Origin: Isoetes taiwanensis | Taxonomy: Eukaryota; Streptophyta; Lycopodiopsida; Isoetales; Isoetaceae | Assembly: GCA_021234155.1 (NCBI GenBank) | Contig: JAJEKV010000006.1 | Coordinates: forward strand, 14,398,902-14,462,901 | DNA: 64,000 bases | Direction of reading: 5' to 3' | Program-made: the position numbers and the translations under genes | In this document: positions 10,142-20,917 of the stretch, piece after piece | Numbering within the stretch: position 1 is the first letter of the stretch | Layout of the letters: each line of letters starts with the position of its first letter | Notes under the pieces: model-generated | Database searches by the model: none | The model's input: only the letters and a program-made list of their open reading frames with translations | Told to the model about the DNA's origin: nothing

Positions 10142-12204
10142 GCCAGAATGAAACAGAATGGAATGGATATGATGATTATTCCAGACCTATGGTTTCTCCC
10201 AGCTGATTTCTCCGGACCAAGCTGATTATTCCGGACCAAGCTGATTTCTCCCAGAGCTCCTTGATGTCCCCAGTCCGGGGCTTCTATGGCTCAAGGCGCT
10301 GAAGGCCCTCATCAACGCGTATTCAGATTTTTAGGTAACATTTCTTAGTCACTTGGGTTTTGGCGGACCCGAAGAAACGCTTCAAGTTCAAGACGAGAAG
10401 AAGTTTTCTTTAGATAGGTATCATAATTCGTCTCTATTTGATGCACCAGTCATCTCCGGATGCAGCTATGGTGAAGGCGGTGTCCAGGTTAGTTGTTTTT
10501 TTGCTTCATTACTTAGAATTAGATGCTTGACTGGAGGATTATGCAGCTAAAGCTTTACCTAAAGTATTAGGTTTGGAGATGAATTAGGGTTCTTTAACTA
10601 AAGCTTTAATATTTCTTATTTTCATTTCAGAGCTCCCGTTCTACCTTGTAATGATTTTTATCACTATTGTATTAGTTGATTGATGAGAAGTTTTGGTATG
10701 TTAGATCTTGTACTCCTGTTCTGCCTTGTAATGATTTTTACCATTTATTTTCACTATTGCATTAGCCGGTTGATGTCTATTTTAATGAAATGATATGATG
10801 TTTGCTAGGGTCGAGGTGGTATTCGAAAAAGCTTCAAGTCGAGGGGATGGTGATATTGCCGAGGAATTTCTCCATGAAGTGACTTCGATCCCGATGGAGA
10901 GAGAAGGACTCGTAAATTAGAAGTTGAGGTACACACTAGGCCAGTCAAGTTAAAAGGTCCCTGCTTTGTGGTGGCGGTAATGCTCATCAATTCGTTGAGA
11001 GCTTGGGTGAAGTCCGACGGGTCTAAACTTGCGGTGAAAAGTTTTGCCCCAAGTTTTTTCTTTGCTTTGTCCAACATGTATGTATCAGTTAAAACATTAG
11101 AATAATTGTACTTCAGTGAGCATCCTGTTATTTGAAGCAGTTTATGTATTCATTATAACTTAGTATGATCAAAGCATTGAAAGCTTGATCTCTGCACCTA
11201 AGGCACGTTTTAATGCTTTCTCAAGTGTTCTGAGATCTGTTTTAGTACTTTATTAAACAAGTGCACGTTTAATGAATGAGTCATGATTCTATTACAAGCA
11301 TTATGGATGTTTGTAATTGTTTGCAGACAGGAAAGTGCCTCATTAGAAATGGATATTTCTGTTTACATTCAGATACTTGTCATGCCACAATTTCTTGGCA
11401 GCAGCACCTTTTGTCACCAGTACAGGTGATCAAGAAGACATGTTCTATAAATAATAAAATTATCATTTCTAACATTGTTATGATGTTGAAAGGGATTTGC
11501 TATGAGCACTCGTCAAACTATTGTTAAACTACTAATTATCTGCTTTGCCTCCAAGTTAATTCACCATCGTGAGAATTATGTTAGGAACCAAATTAAGCCA
11601 CTCATACAATGTGTAGTTTTCATACCATCCTGCCTATAAGTTTTGAAAATGGCTGAAATTTTTGTATTGCTCAAAAGGGAGGAAAGGCACGTTCTACAAA
11701 AGTGGTCCCCAACCTGCAATGCACATTGCACATGCTTCTTGTGTAGCCTCATCAATCAAGGGTAGATGTATCCGCCTGTATTTTCTCATTTTAACTTTTC
11801 TGCCCTTCTAAGTTCCATTGTTTGTCCTTGAAGAGGTGTGGAAGATGTAGGCTTAAGAATGTGAAAATGTTCCAGCAAGTTTCTACCATTATCTTTGATG
11901 CAAAGCTGGCAATTGCAGTTCAGGAATACAAGCTTGCCTTTGAAGACCATCATTAAACCAGTAATTTCTTTTTGACACGCAAATGTTTTTTGAAAGCATG
12001 TTCTATAATAATTCCTCATCTGCAAAATCATCATAAGACTTGAGGCCTGCAAATAGTTTAAAGTTCAGCATTCATCAACATCCAAAGATTTGAGGGAAAT
12101 GGACAAGCTGAATGATCGAAACTCTCCCACAGAATCCCTTGTTACTCTATCATTTATTCAATAGGTTGGGAAGCTGCTCCTTTCTATCACTTAGACCATG
12201 TAGG
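10142..12204. other. No recognisable gene
   Basis: About 2 kb of AT-rich sequence. GGTCTCC/CTGATT-type short repeats occur near 10200, and ATTTTTAC(C)AT(T) duplications near 10660-10760. A minus-strand open stretch of 90 codons (10805-11077) looks somewhat protein-like, but I cannot assign it to a family or find splice context, so it is not called. Confidence 0.45.
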
Positions 12205-12399
12205 TTAAGAAAGTTTATTAGCAAGCATCGTGTCTTCATCGTGTAAATCCTCAAAACTTGCAACATTGTCAATGTTTTCTAAAGCAAAATCACTTACAGT
12301 TTCGTCTTGCAGAAGCATCCTCCTCGCATCGTTCGAATGCATCAAGCCCCGGATCCATAAGGAGGATGCAATGGCGGAGAGCAAGTGCAAGAAGAGCAT
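12205..12399 (-). CDS. Small putative secreted peptide (64 aa), uncertain
   Basis: An ATG at 12399 opens a 64-codon frame ending in TAA. The N-terminus (MLFLHLLSAIASSLWIRG) is hydrophobic and looks like a signal peptide. The rest is acidic with a dibasic RR (NDARRMLLQD) and a DEDT tail, the general make-up of small plant secreted propeptides or of the first exon of a secreted protein. No family is recognised. The foldback GGAAACCC array lies just upstream (12428-12952), where its promoter would be. It may equally be an eroded exon. An ATG further upstream in the array extends the frame, but those residues are translated repeat. Confidence 0.3.
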   Translation of the reverse strand: MLFLHLLSAIASSLWIRGLMHSNDARRMLLQDETVSDFALENIDNVASFEDLHDEDTMLANKLS

Positions 12400-12427
12400 A
12401 AACCTTAGAAATTTTTTGGTGGGGTGT

Positions 12428-12952
12428 GGAAACCCTTCCCTTTTTCCCCATTTGTGGAAACCCTTCCTATTTTCCAATGCCATGGAAAATAGGAAGGGTT
12501 TCCATTTGAATTTCATTTTGAATTCTTGGGTGGCGTGCATATTTATGAGCGTGCCCCATTAATGGGTGGCGTCCATCTTGAAAGGCGTGGTCCATAAAGG
12601 CCGTCACGTGTCAAAATTAAAAATATTAAAAAAAAAAGGTGGAAACCCTTCCCATTTTCCATGGAAACCCTTCCGGTTTTCAAAATAGGAAACCCTTCCG
12701 GTTTTCCATGGAAACCCTTCCTATTTTCCAAACATGGAAACCCTTCCGGCTTTCCATGCAGGAAGGGTTTCCATGGAAACCCTTCCGAATTTCCATGTTT
12801 GGAAAATAGGAAGGGTTTCCATGGAAAATAGGAAGAGTTTCCATGAAAAACCGGAAGGGTTTCCTATTTTGAAAACCGGAAGGGTTTTCATGGAAAATAG
12901 GAAGGGTTTCCATGGAAAACCGGAAGGGTTTCCATGGAAATTTGGAAGGGTT
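12428..12952. repeat. Foldback array of GGAAACCCTTCC units, about 21-bp spacing
   Basis: About 17 copies of GGAAACCCTTCC or its complement. Copies mainly in one orientation occupy 12640-12750 and mainly the opposite orientation 12761-12952, so a transcript would form a long imperfect hairpin. A smaller foldback lies at 12428-12502. Spacing between neighbouring copies is mostly 21 bp, sometimes 26-27. Because 21 is a multiple of three, frames stay open on both strands (up to 110 codons of METLP/RKGFHG-type repeats), which I read as a by-product rather than genes. Confidence 0.9.
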
Positions 12953-13385
12953 TCCACGGGAGGCCAAACCAAATCGGGTGTACTTAAAACCATCAAACCG
13001 TGCCTGCCCCACTTTGGTATATACAAGTGAGCACTTTCCTTAGAAAGAAAAATTCCTTGGCTATATAAGATGTGCCACGTTTAATTTGAAAATCCATAAT
13101 TTAGCCATCATGGCACAATGTGCCTACACGACATGAAGACACCTCACCTTTAGAGTCTATATAGATTGCTCGTATAAGGGAATGGCCCACTGGGTGACAT
13201 TCTAACGCAAGAGAAGGGGTCAATATTGGAGGCAGAGGCCAATTTGATTGAGTTGGAAGGTCGCCCTGCGGTATTCCCTCAACGTCAAGAAGTGGGTCTT
13301 CATTCCTTCAGATTCTTGAATCATTGTCATCAAGAATGAAAAGTGGCTGCTGAAAACCTGTAGAATTGAGTAACTCTTACCTTGA
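12953..13385. other. No recognisable gene
   Basis: Contains a TATA-like CTATATAAG near 13061 and otherwise unremarkable sequence. Confidence 0.4.
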
Positions 13386-13513
13386 CGTCGTGGAACAAGA
13401 AGGGGTCGAGCATTCTTGCCAGCCCTCTGACCTGCAGAATCTAGGAGCGACCGGATTCTGCAAGTCAGGGGGCTGGCAAGAATGCCCTCCCTCTTCCCAT
13501 TCCACATCACGTG
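13386..13513 (+). ncRNA. Candidate microRNA-like hairpin
   Basis: 31-nt arms at 13411-13441 and 13454-13484 pair with one G:U and one mismatch around a 12-nt loop. Weaker pairing extends outward to about 13386 and 13513. Stem size, near-perfect duplex and short loop fit a plant MIRNA foldback. The 3' flank contains CCCTCTTCCCATTCCAC, loosely like the C-rich tail of the miR482/2118 type, but I would not name it on that. Strand is undetermined; the hairpin forms in either direction. A decayed small inverted-repeat transposon is the alternative. Confidence 0.35.
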
Positions 13514-14299
13514 GTCTAACTGGGATACTTTCAACCATCGGTCTTGTATGTTCAACAACCAATTAACACTCTGTATAATGTCAAACAGAATGAACAATAA
13601 GAATGATGGGTAAAAAAAAAGATAGCACACGGTTTTCTTGAAAAGAAAAAGCAACACCTGTCGCATCTTGATTAGGGTGCTTTCCCATGAACAAGTCTAA
13701 ACGGCGGAGAGACCTGGATGCCACGCATGAATTCACAATTTCTATGTTCCCATGAACAACAGACCTCATTTGTTGCATTGCGTTGCAATATATTGCCAAA
13801 ATACTTGTTGTGATTCACTTATTTTTCTACGCTTAAGTAGCATACATGTTCCTACATATTTGTGACTCGTAGACTGTTGTTACCTACATGTTTATTGAGT
13901 ATTCAGCCCAACAAATATATCTTATTCCATTTGGCTTTTTACCCATGAATGCCCATTTGCTCGCTTTTGCAACAAGAAATATACACGAGAGAATTTAGGA
14001 CAATGAATTTGCAATTGAACTTTAATGCATTACCAACTATCTACTTGAAGCATGGGAAGGTTAGAGAGCCTGCTGTAAGTTTTTGTTGAATATATATGAA
14101 ATAGAGGAGAGTGAGCCTAATGCTATCACTGTAGATGATGGAGTAGGGTGAAGTCGGTTGCTTGACGGATTAGGGTGAAGTCGGTTGCTTCTTGATGTAT
14201 TAAATATGTTTTCTAGAGCTGATGGTCTCACAGACAATAATATCATTTCATTTCACATGATGTCTACACACTATTGTTGCGAGCCACATCAATATGGTA
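13514..14299. other. No recognisable gene; short direct repeat
   Basis: TAGGGTGAAGTCGGTTGCTT occurs twice at about 14145 and 14170. Nothing else is recognised. Confidence 0.5.
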
Positions 14300-14667
14300 G
14301 GGGGGGTGCCCATAATCCGTGCGTTTGCCCAGCTTCTGCCACAGAATTTGTACCAGCTTCCGCTCGCAGAAGCCCAAGAACCGTGCACCCAGATCACCTA
14401 CAATCGTGCTTCTTCATAAAAAATGAACTAAAAATAAGGGTGCACGCTAGATGGGCAGGGGGTGAGCGGGGATGGACAACAGATTGGTCTACTTTGAAGG
14501 CTTATAACTCTGGTTGTGGACACCCAATTGGCCTGATTTTTGTTTCTATGAACAGATTAGGTATCAGGCTTTCCGAAACATATCTTTTTTCCCCTGTTTT
14601 GATCAAAAAATCCAAGCCTCCACTCTGTTCAAACCTTAAACGCACGGTTTATGGGCAGCCCCCCCCC
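14300..14667. mobile_element. Non-autonomous TIR element, 368 bp
   Basis: Ends are inverted repeats of about 27 bp: GGGGGGGTGCCCATAATCCG onward on the left and CGCACGGTTTATGGGCAG then C-run on the right, with few mismatches. The interior is non-coding apart from a chance open frame. The G/C homopolymer ends obscure the exact termini, and no target duplication is obvious, so the superfamily is open. Confidence 0.7.
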
Positions 14668-15589
14668 ATTCTTAGTTAGCCTTCGGTTATCTATGCACAT
14701 CCTAATGAGATCTACCTTTTCTAAATAGATAGGGTGACAAGCTTGGCCTTAAAAAAAAAATGATAATAATAATAGTAACAACGACAATGACGATGGCGAC
14801 GACGACAACTAGAAAAACGTCATTGATCATGGACGTGTGGAAGGTAGGCGTAATAGAGTATATATGTATGTGGAATAAAGAGCTATACATGTAATCTTGG
14901 GTTGTCAAGTGAGAACTGTAGGATGGTGGAACATTAACCATAGGCACATAGAATAGATAGGAGTAATGGAATGCATAGGACGGAATAGAATGGATGGGCA
15001 ATGTAGTACATAGATAATATGGATTGCGATATTGTCACCATATCGAATATTCTAACATAGATGGAAGTTATTTATAAATAACTACAGATAAATATTTTAA
15101 AGTTATTGCATAGAAAAGGTATTGAAAATATTTGTTGCATGTATTGAAATGCTATCACATGGGCATGTAGTTACATGGGTTATGATACGGTGGTGCTCGG
15201 GGGAGTGGCTATGGAGCAAGAGAAAGAGAAAGAAAATTAAATTATTTGCACCAAATCCTTCAACCAAATGCCCTTGAATATGTAGCATTATAACAGGGGG
15301 TTTTTTTTGCGATTTTATACGCTTTTTGGCATGGTTTTCATATGATTTCACAAGCGTATTCACCTGGACGTACTAAACAGTATTTCTAGAGTGCACTCAT
15401 TTGTTAGCCATTGATTTTAAAGAAGAGGGAAAATCGTGTGGTTGTGGGGCTTTTATTGTTAATATTAGGTTTGTCAAATATTAGGTTAATATTAGGGTTT
15501 TGGATTTGCTTGTAGTTTGTTTCTGCACAAGAGCTGCTTCCAGGCCTGGGCCACCAATTAGTGATAATTCTTACGATGTTTCAATGCAG
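14668..15589. other. Low-complexity and AT-rich intergenic sequence
   Basis: ATAATAATAATAG and ACGACGACGAC triplet runs lie near 14760-14815 and GGAATAGAATGG-like runs near 14960. No gene is supported. Confidence 0.5.
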
Positions 15590-15874
15590 ATCTGAGAAAT
15601 TGGAGAGATGGATTTGAGCCGATTACGGTTTGGAAACCAATAGCAGCTGAAGGGTTTGTGGCTCTTGGTTGCGTGGCTGTTGCAGGATATGTTGAGCCAA
15701 GTTTGGAAGTTATGAGATGCGCCAAGGCAGAGTTGGTTGATGAATCAACTGTTGACATGCATCCAGTATGGCAAATAAACAAGCCGTGGCATTGTACGTT
15801 TAATCAAGTTGGTATTGGATCACTTAGCTTTATCGCTTCTGTGCAAGATGCACGAAAAAATTTACGACCAAGAA
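15590..15874 (+). pseudogene. VPS13-like exon fragment
   Basis: After the acceptor TTCAATGCAG, about 95 codons stay open. EPITVWKPIAAEGFVALGCV is followed by YVEPSLEVMRCAKAELVDES and PWHCTFNQVG.GSLSFIA. From memory this matches the repeated segment of plant VPS13-type giant lipid-transfer proteins (VSIW.P.AP.GYVALGCVAV, then CV...LVEE, then PW.CHIYQV...LHFVA). VPS13 bridges organelles at membrane contacts. Only this one segment is present, so it is a displaced exon. It shares strand and neighbourhood with the ABCC relic 0.8 kb downstream. Confidence 0.65.
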
Positions 15875-16699
15875 GTTTGAGTTGTGATCAGCTTAAAAGA
15901 TTCGTAGTGCAGAGTGCAATTTGTGGATCTCATGTCTGTAATCGAATGCATAGAATTTTTGTATATAAGATCCTGGGAAAGCATCCCATGCATTTAGATC
16001 CGGTAGGAGATTTCTGATATTGGGCCAGGGTAGAAAGGGGTAGCTAAATCGGCAACAGCTGGGTGGATTGACAACTACAGCTGCAAAACGCGAGCTCCAT
16101 GTAGATTAGGAAGTGTTTTTGTTTGATCTGATATTTGGGGAGATTGGATCATTTGGGGCGGCAACCTGCAACAAATTGGTTTTTACAAATCAGCTTCCTC
16201 AACTCTGAGTTCTCCTGAAGCTCCGATTTGTCGAGAACGAGAGCCAATAATACCTCTTTGGACAGCATATTGGCAGCCAGCATTGACCACCCCTGCAATC
16301 GTTTTATCCGGCACGGACATCTGGAGCTGTGACTTATTCCTGTGGCCGAAGTAATTGGAGAGGAGAAGCCTCCCTTGTTCTGCTCTTGGCAGAACCATCT
16401 TGCAGCATTGGCGTCCTTTGATTCTGAGATTTATATGAAAGGTCGAGCTTTCTATTGAGTTTCCAGAGCCTTGGATAAGTTGGAATGATATACCGATTCC
16501 TCAATCCATGTTGTAAAGGTGTGAACTGTATCTATTTGAGATGTTTGTAGTTCTAGATAAGTTTCCATTTTTCTTACATAATTTTACATTAGCTGACAAC
16601 AATATGCAGGTAAGAGTGACATTATCCAAGAGTGACATTATCCAATTCCTTTTGGCTTGTCTTGTCAAGCCTGATGGCTGCACAACGCGTTCATATCAG

Positions 16700-17017
16700 T
16701 ATGCTTACATTCCAATGCTCTTTTTCCATTCGAATCCGATTGGTCGTATAATAAATCAATTTGCAAAACACAGGAGATATTGATCGAAGTGTTGCGATGT
16801 AGGCAAACATGTTTTTGAATATGTTTTTCCAACTTATGTCAACATTTGTGCTTATTGGCATATTGATCGAAGTGTTGCGATGTGGGCAAACATGTTTTTG
16901 AATATGTTTTTCCAACTTATGTCAACATTTGTGCTTATTGGCATTGTGAATACAGTGTCACTTTGGGCAATCCTGCCTCTTTTGATACTTTTTTACGTTG
17001 CTTATGTTTATTTTCAG
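16700..17017 (+). pseudogene. ABCC (MRP-type) transporter exon relic
   Basis: FFHSNPIGRIINQFAKH, then (after a one-base frameshift) [34 protein letters not shown] and [13 protein letters not shown]. From memory this matches the second transmembrane domain of plant ABCC1/2-type vacuolar conjugate pumps (FFHTNP.GRIINRFAKD, then IDR.VA, then LLILFY.AYLYYQ). The exon ends CAG|GTATTT, at the YFQ boundary where I remember a plant ABCC exon junction. An 83-bp tandem duplication (16777-16859 and 16860-16942) and a stop in its first copy show decay. Confidence 0.75.
16777..16942 (+). repeat. 83-bp tandem duplication inside the ABCC exon
   Basis: Two copies that differ at very few positions. The first has TAG where the second has TGG (ATGT[A/G]GGCAAAC). 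Confidence 0.9.
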
Positions 17018-17371
17018 GTATTTGCCTATCCATAACCTGATCTTGTTGGCCTCATTCTATCGCTGGAACTATCAGATATGCTAGATATGCTGCTTGTTTG
17101 CAATTGTCATATTTGTTTTTAGTCCAATCTTGTTGGGACACCATATAACTGTAGTGATCACACTATCGAATCAAGCAATGCTTCTTTCCTGGTATTTGTC
17201 TCTTTGGGGTCATGCTTTGCATTTGCAGTGCCTTTGCATGCTTATGTTTATGCTTATGTTTATGTTCGGGCCCAAAAATTTTACCTATGTTAGGGGGCCA
17301 AGGGCCAAAATTTTTTTAATGTAACAATCAACACACTACTATCATTAACATTATTAACACAAACCATTGCA

Positions 17372-17728
17372 TTTAACACATTTAAAATAAAATCCCCCTT
17401 AAACCCCCTTTGGTTTGGGTGCATATTCACACGGGGGGTTACGTAGGGCAGCGAGAGCCCCAAAACAATATTTATAATACATGTACAAAATTAACACCAT
17501 TAAGTACATTCTCTCAAACCTTATAGTATTTTGCAAATCTCAATATACAGTATACAGAAACTTGTACATGCATACCCCACAAACGAGGATCGCTATAAAC
17601 GGTCCAGATCTTGGAATAAAGGGCAAATATGCCCATCCGACAGCTCTCGATGCCCGGAGTAACCCCCCGTGTGAATATGCACCCAAACCAAAGGGGGTTT
17701 AAGGGGGATTTTATTTTAAATGTGTTAA
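17372..17728. mobile_element. Long-TIR foldback element, copy A
   Basis: Inverted repeats of about 70 bp (17372-17441 and 17660-17728) carry TTTAAAATAAAATCCCCC, CTTTGGTTTGGGTGCATATT and CACACGGGGGGTTA. The interior holds no gene. Copies B and C at 20353 and 23242 share the inner TIR and, in opposite orientation, the interior. Long TIRs without coding suggest a MULE-like or foldback family. Confidence 0.75.
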
Positions 17729-18019
17729 TTAATCCAATGGTTTATCTAAGTTAGACGTTCTGTTATTAAAAGGCAGATCCCTTTTATCTAATTTAAGGCA
17801 TGGGGCCTTTGGAAAAGAGGCTCGATCTCTATTATAAAAGGGCGGCTGAGGATTGTCGATACATGAGCAGACATCAGTCGATTCCAGCGGACTTTATGGC
17901 AACAATTCGAACTGCTACAGTAAAAGATGGTCTGCTACAGTATCATGTGGACAACAGATGTGACTAAGATTTTGGACGAAGGCGGACCTTTGTAGCAGAG
18001 TCGGCCCAGAGATAGCAGT
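17729..18019. other. TATA-containing segment, possible LTR remnant
   Basis: CTATTATAAAAGGGCGGC near 17830 looks like a strong TATA box of the sort found in plant LTRs, but no partner repeat occurs in the window. It is only a suggestion. Confidence 0.25.
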
Positions 18020-19552
18020 TTTAGATCCTTCTACAACCATTCATTAATGAATTCCACAACCTCTAATCCTGATAACGACCTCATATCCAATCTTGGATTT
18101 TGATATATATGCAGTACAGTGAATCGATTACGTGGAGAGGATTTTGATTAATTTGTTATCTCCCTAAATTCCTTCCCTTAGCCTACTCTTAAGCCCAATC
18201 CTTTCATAAATTTGTGTTTCTCTAGAGACAGGCTTCTCTAGTGGCTAAATTGTATTTCCTTAAGCCTTCCTTATTCCAAGATTCAAACTTTCTCGGATAT
18301 TCTCTTGCTCAGGATAGCCCGGTTAGATGGTAGGGGTGGAATTGTATTTCTTTGCTTTACTTCCTGATGAACGTTTTGCAGAATCATTGTAGATCTGTGA
18401 ATTAATTGTGTTTATTTATTATGTTCTTGACGATTGTTTTGCAGTTGATCTCTGGAAACTCCAGCTTCCTATCAGGTTAAAAGACGAATGAAACTGGAAA
18501 ATGTATAATTTTAAGTCGGAAAAAATGTGCATAAAATAAATGCTAGATTTTGGCAACTTTAATTTCTCTAACATGCTTATCACCAATACCATTTTAGTTG
18601 ATTTTTTATTTTTACTTTTGAACATTTTTTTAATGTAGATAACTTAATTTTACAAACTCTATTCTTGCAATTGATTTACATAACGGACATCCATTTAAAA
18701 CGTTATGGCACGTATTAGGATGCATCTTTATTCATATTTATTCATTCCTATAGGTTTTTTTTGTATTATTGATTCAAGCCATCGATTGACGGCATATTTC
18801 CGATATGGTACCGGATCGATGACCATTAACATTTTCAAGGAAAATTAAAAAGCCACTTTCTATGGTGTGGATCAGACATATATGGTCTTAAAACCACATT
18901 GCCATAATAAACATAGTATTTTTACATAACTACAAGGTACCATCCAAATGCTGAAAAGGTCTGGCTTTGTCGAGAGAGAGAGGGCCGGAGGATTCGATTT
19001 TCAGCCCTAATGCCCTTACTAGAGCCCCAAAGATATTTGTAATCCTTATCCATTAAAATCCAAATCCGACAAGCAAACTTTTGACCTTTCTGTGCATCTG
19101 TTTGCCAAATAGAATATTAACATGCAGAAGAAATGGAAAGAAAAGTATTTGCCCCAGCATATCCCTCCAGCACCTCTTAGCAAAAGGCTCCAACTGGACG
19201 CCACACACATGCAATGCCTGCTATAACATACATCGTTAGAACAGAACTCAGAATCGTGAAGCGACAGTAGTGCAGGGTTTCGGCGCTAGAATAGGCCCAA
19301 ACCTCATGGCATGCATGCACAACCTGGCTCGCCTTTATCCTTTTTTTCTTCCCTTTTAGAACCATGGCAAAAAAAAACCCATCCCTTTCGAAACTCCAAA
19401 AAGAAAGATGACCTTTAAATCCAATTAAGTTTCTCAAACATGGCAAAATATACGGTTTGGCATCCAATACCTGCTAGGAATCATAGTCCCAACCAAGTGA
19501 GAAAAATCCTCCTGTAATACTGTAGCACAATATTTTGAGATTTGAAGCACAA
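18020..19552. repeat. Left unit (X) of the duplicated region
   Basis: About 1.5 kb of non-coding sequence that precedes repeat R1. Long stretches of it recur, interleaved with other sequence, in 20918-22440. No gene is supported inside. Confidence 0.6.
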
Positions 19553-20352
19553 TGAAATATCTTCTTTCGCTGGAGAACATATTTAATTCCTTTTTTTGTT
19601 TTTCTCCCTTTCTTTCCAGGTATAAAGCCATTGAATCCCCATTCCCATGCACACAAAATCTAACCAGTTTTTCTCCTACTAATCCTCTTCTTAAGCTTCT
19701 ATTACGCTCAACGGATCATTTTTCGAGCAAAAATCCATTTAATAGTGCATTTCTCGAGCAAAAAACTAGAACAAGGGATTAAACAGACGGGAACAAGGGA
19801 TTCAATATGCCAGAACAAAGCGTTCAACATGGGCAATGGGCGAAATCTCATGAAAGGAAATTTAAGCCTCTTGATCATTATGTTCTGTAATTCCCACCAC
19901 TTGGGCATAACGCCTAGAAAAGGCTTTTGACGGGCAAGCCGGTCGGTTCGGGTTTGCTTAGGGCTCTGCGACTTGTATACCGCCTCGTCTGGCGGAGCTG
20001 CCAGGCATTTACACATGCAATACCTTGTCGGAACGTCATTCACATGCAATACCTGCTATAACATACATCGTTAGAATGTAACTCGTCCCTTCCACGGGCG
20101 GCGGTGGCAGCGGGGGTTTCCTTTGCTAAAGTAGGCTCAAACCTCATGGCATGCATGTACAACTATCTACCTTATCCAGTTTCTTTTTCTTCCTTTTTTA
20201 GAACTATGGCAAAAAAAACCATCCAAAGAACTCCAAAAAATAAAGATGACCTTTAAATGCAATTAAGCTTCTTAAATATGGCAGAATATACAGTTTGGCA
20301 TTCAATACCTACCAGGAATCATATAGTCCCAACCAAGTGAGAAAAACCTCCA
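19552..20352. repeat. Repeat R1
   Basis: Starts ATGAAATATCTTCTTTCGCTG and ends near CCAACCAAGTGAGAAAAACC. It is closely matched by R2 (22440-23241) and less closely by R3 (25385-26075). It has no intact gene; both strands show short chance frames. Confidence 0.8.
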
Positions 20353-20848
20353 TAACACATAACAACCATTGACATTAACAACCAACACATAACTACCATT
20401 GACATTAATTAACACAACCATTGGGTCCAACACATTTAAATTAAAATCCCCTTAAACCCCTTTGGTTTGGGTGTATATTCATACTGGGGTGACTCGGGCA
20501 ACAAGAGTCGTTGGATAGGCATATTCACCCCTTTATTCCTTAATCTACACCGCACCTAAAGTTCCTCGCTCGTGGGGTATGCAAGTACAAAATTTGCTAT
20601 ACTATATAACAAGATTCACAAAATACTATAAGATTTGGTGAATACTATATGGTGTTAATTTACGCGTGCAAAATCTACATTTATGAGGGGGCCTTTGGAA
20701 AATCACCCCTATTATGAATATGCACCAAACCAAAGGGAGTTTAAATGGGGATTTTAATTTAAATGTGTTGGACCCAATGGTTGTGTTAATTAATGTCAAT
20801 GGTAGTTATGTGGTTGGTTGTTTATGTCAATGGTTGTTATGTGTTGTT
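20353..20848. mobile_element. Long-TIR foldback element, copy B
   Basis: TIRs of about 130-150 bp: outer TAACACATAACAACCATTGA, inner AAATTAAAATCCCC and CTTTGGTTTGGGTGTATATT. The right arm is the reverse complement. It lies at the end of R1, as copy C lies at the end of R2, so it duplicated together with R. Confidence 0.75.
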
Positions 20849-20917
20849 GTTAAGTTTTGGGAATTTAATTTTTATATGTTGGATGTTAATGGTTTGTGTT
20901 GCATTTTTTTTTTTTAG

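Noticed and set aside
10805-11077. Minus-strand 90-codon frame as a gene
   Set aside because: Composition is protein-like, but there is no recognised family, no splice context and no neighbouring exon; left uncalled.
12680-13030. Long open frames on both strands (METLP.., ENRKGFHG.. repeats)
   Set aside because: They arise because the 21-bp repeat period is a multiple of three; frames are open in both directions at once and the product is pure repeat.
13377-13562. Overlapping Cys/Trp-rich frames on both strands
   Set aside because: Both are translations of the two arms of the hairpin at 13386-13513, hence mirror images.
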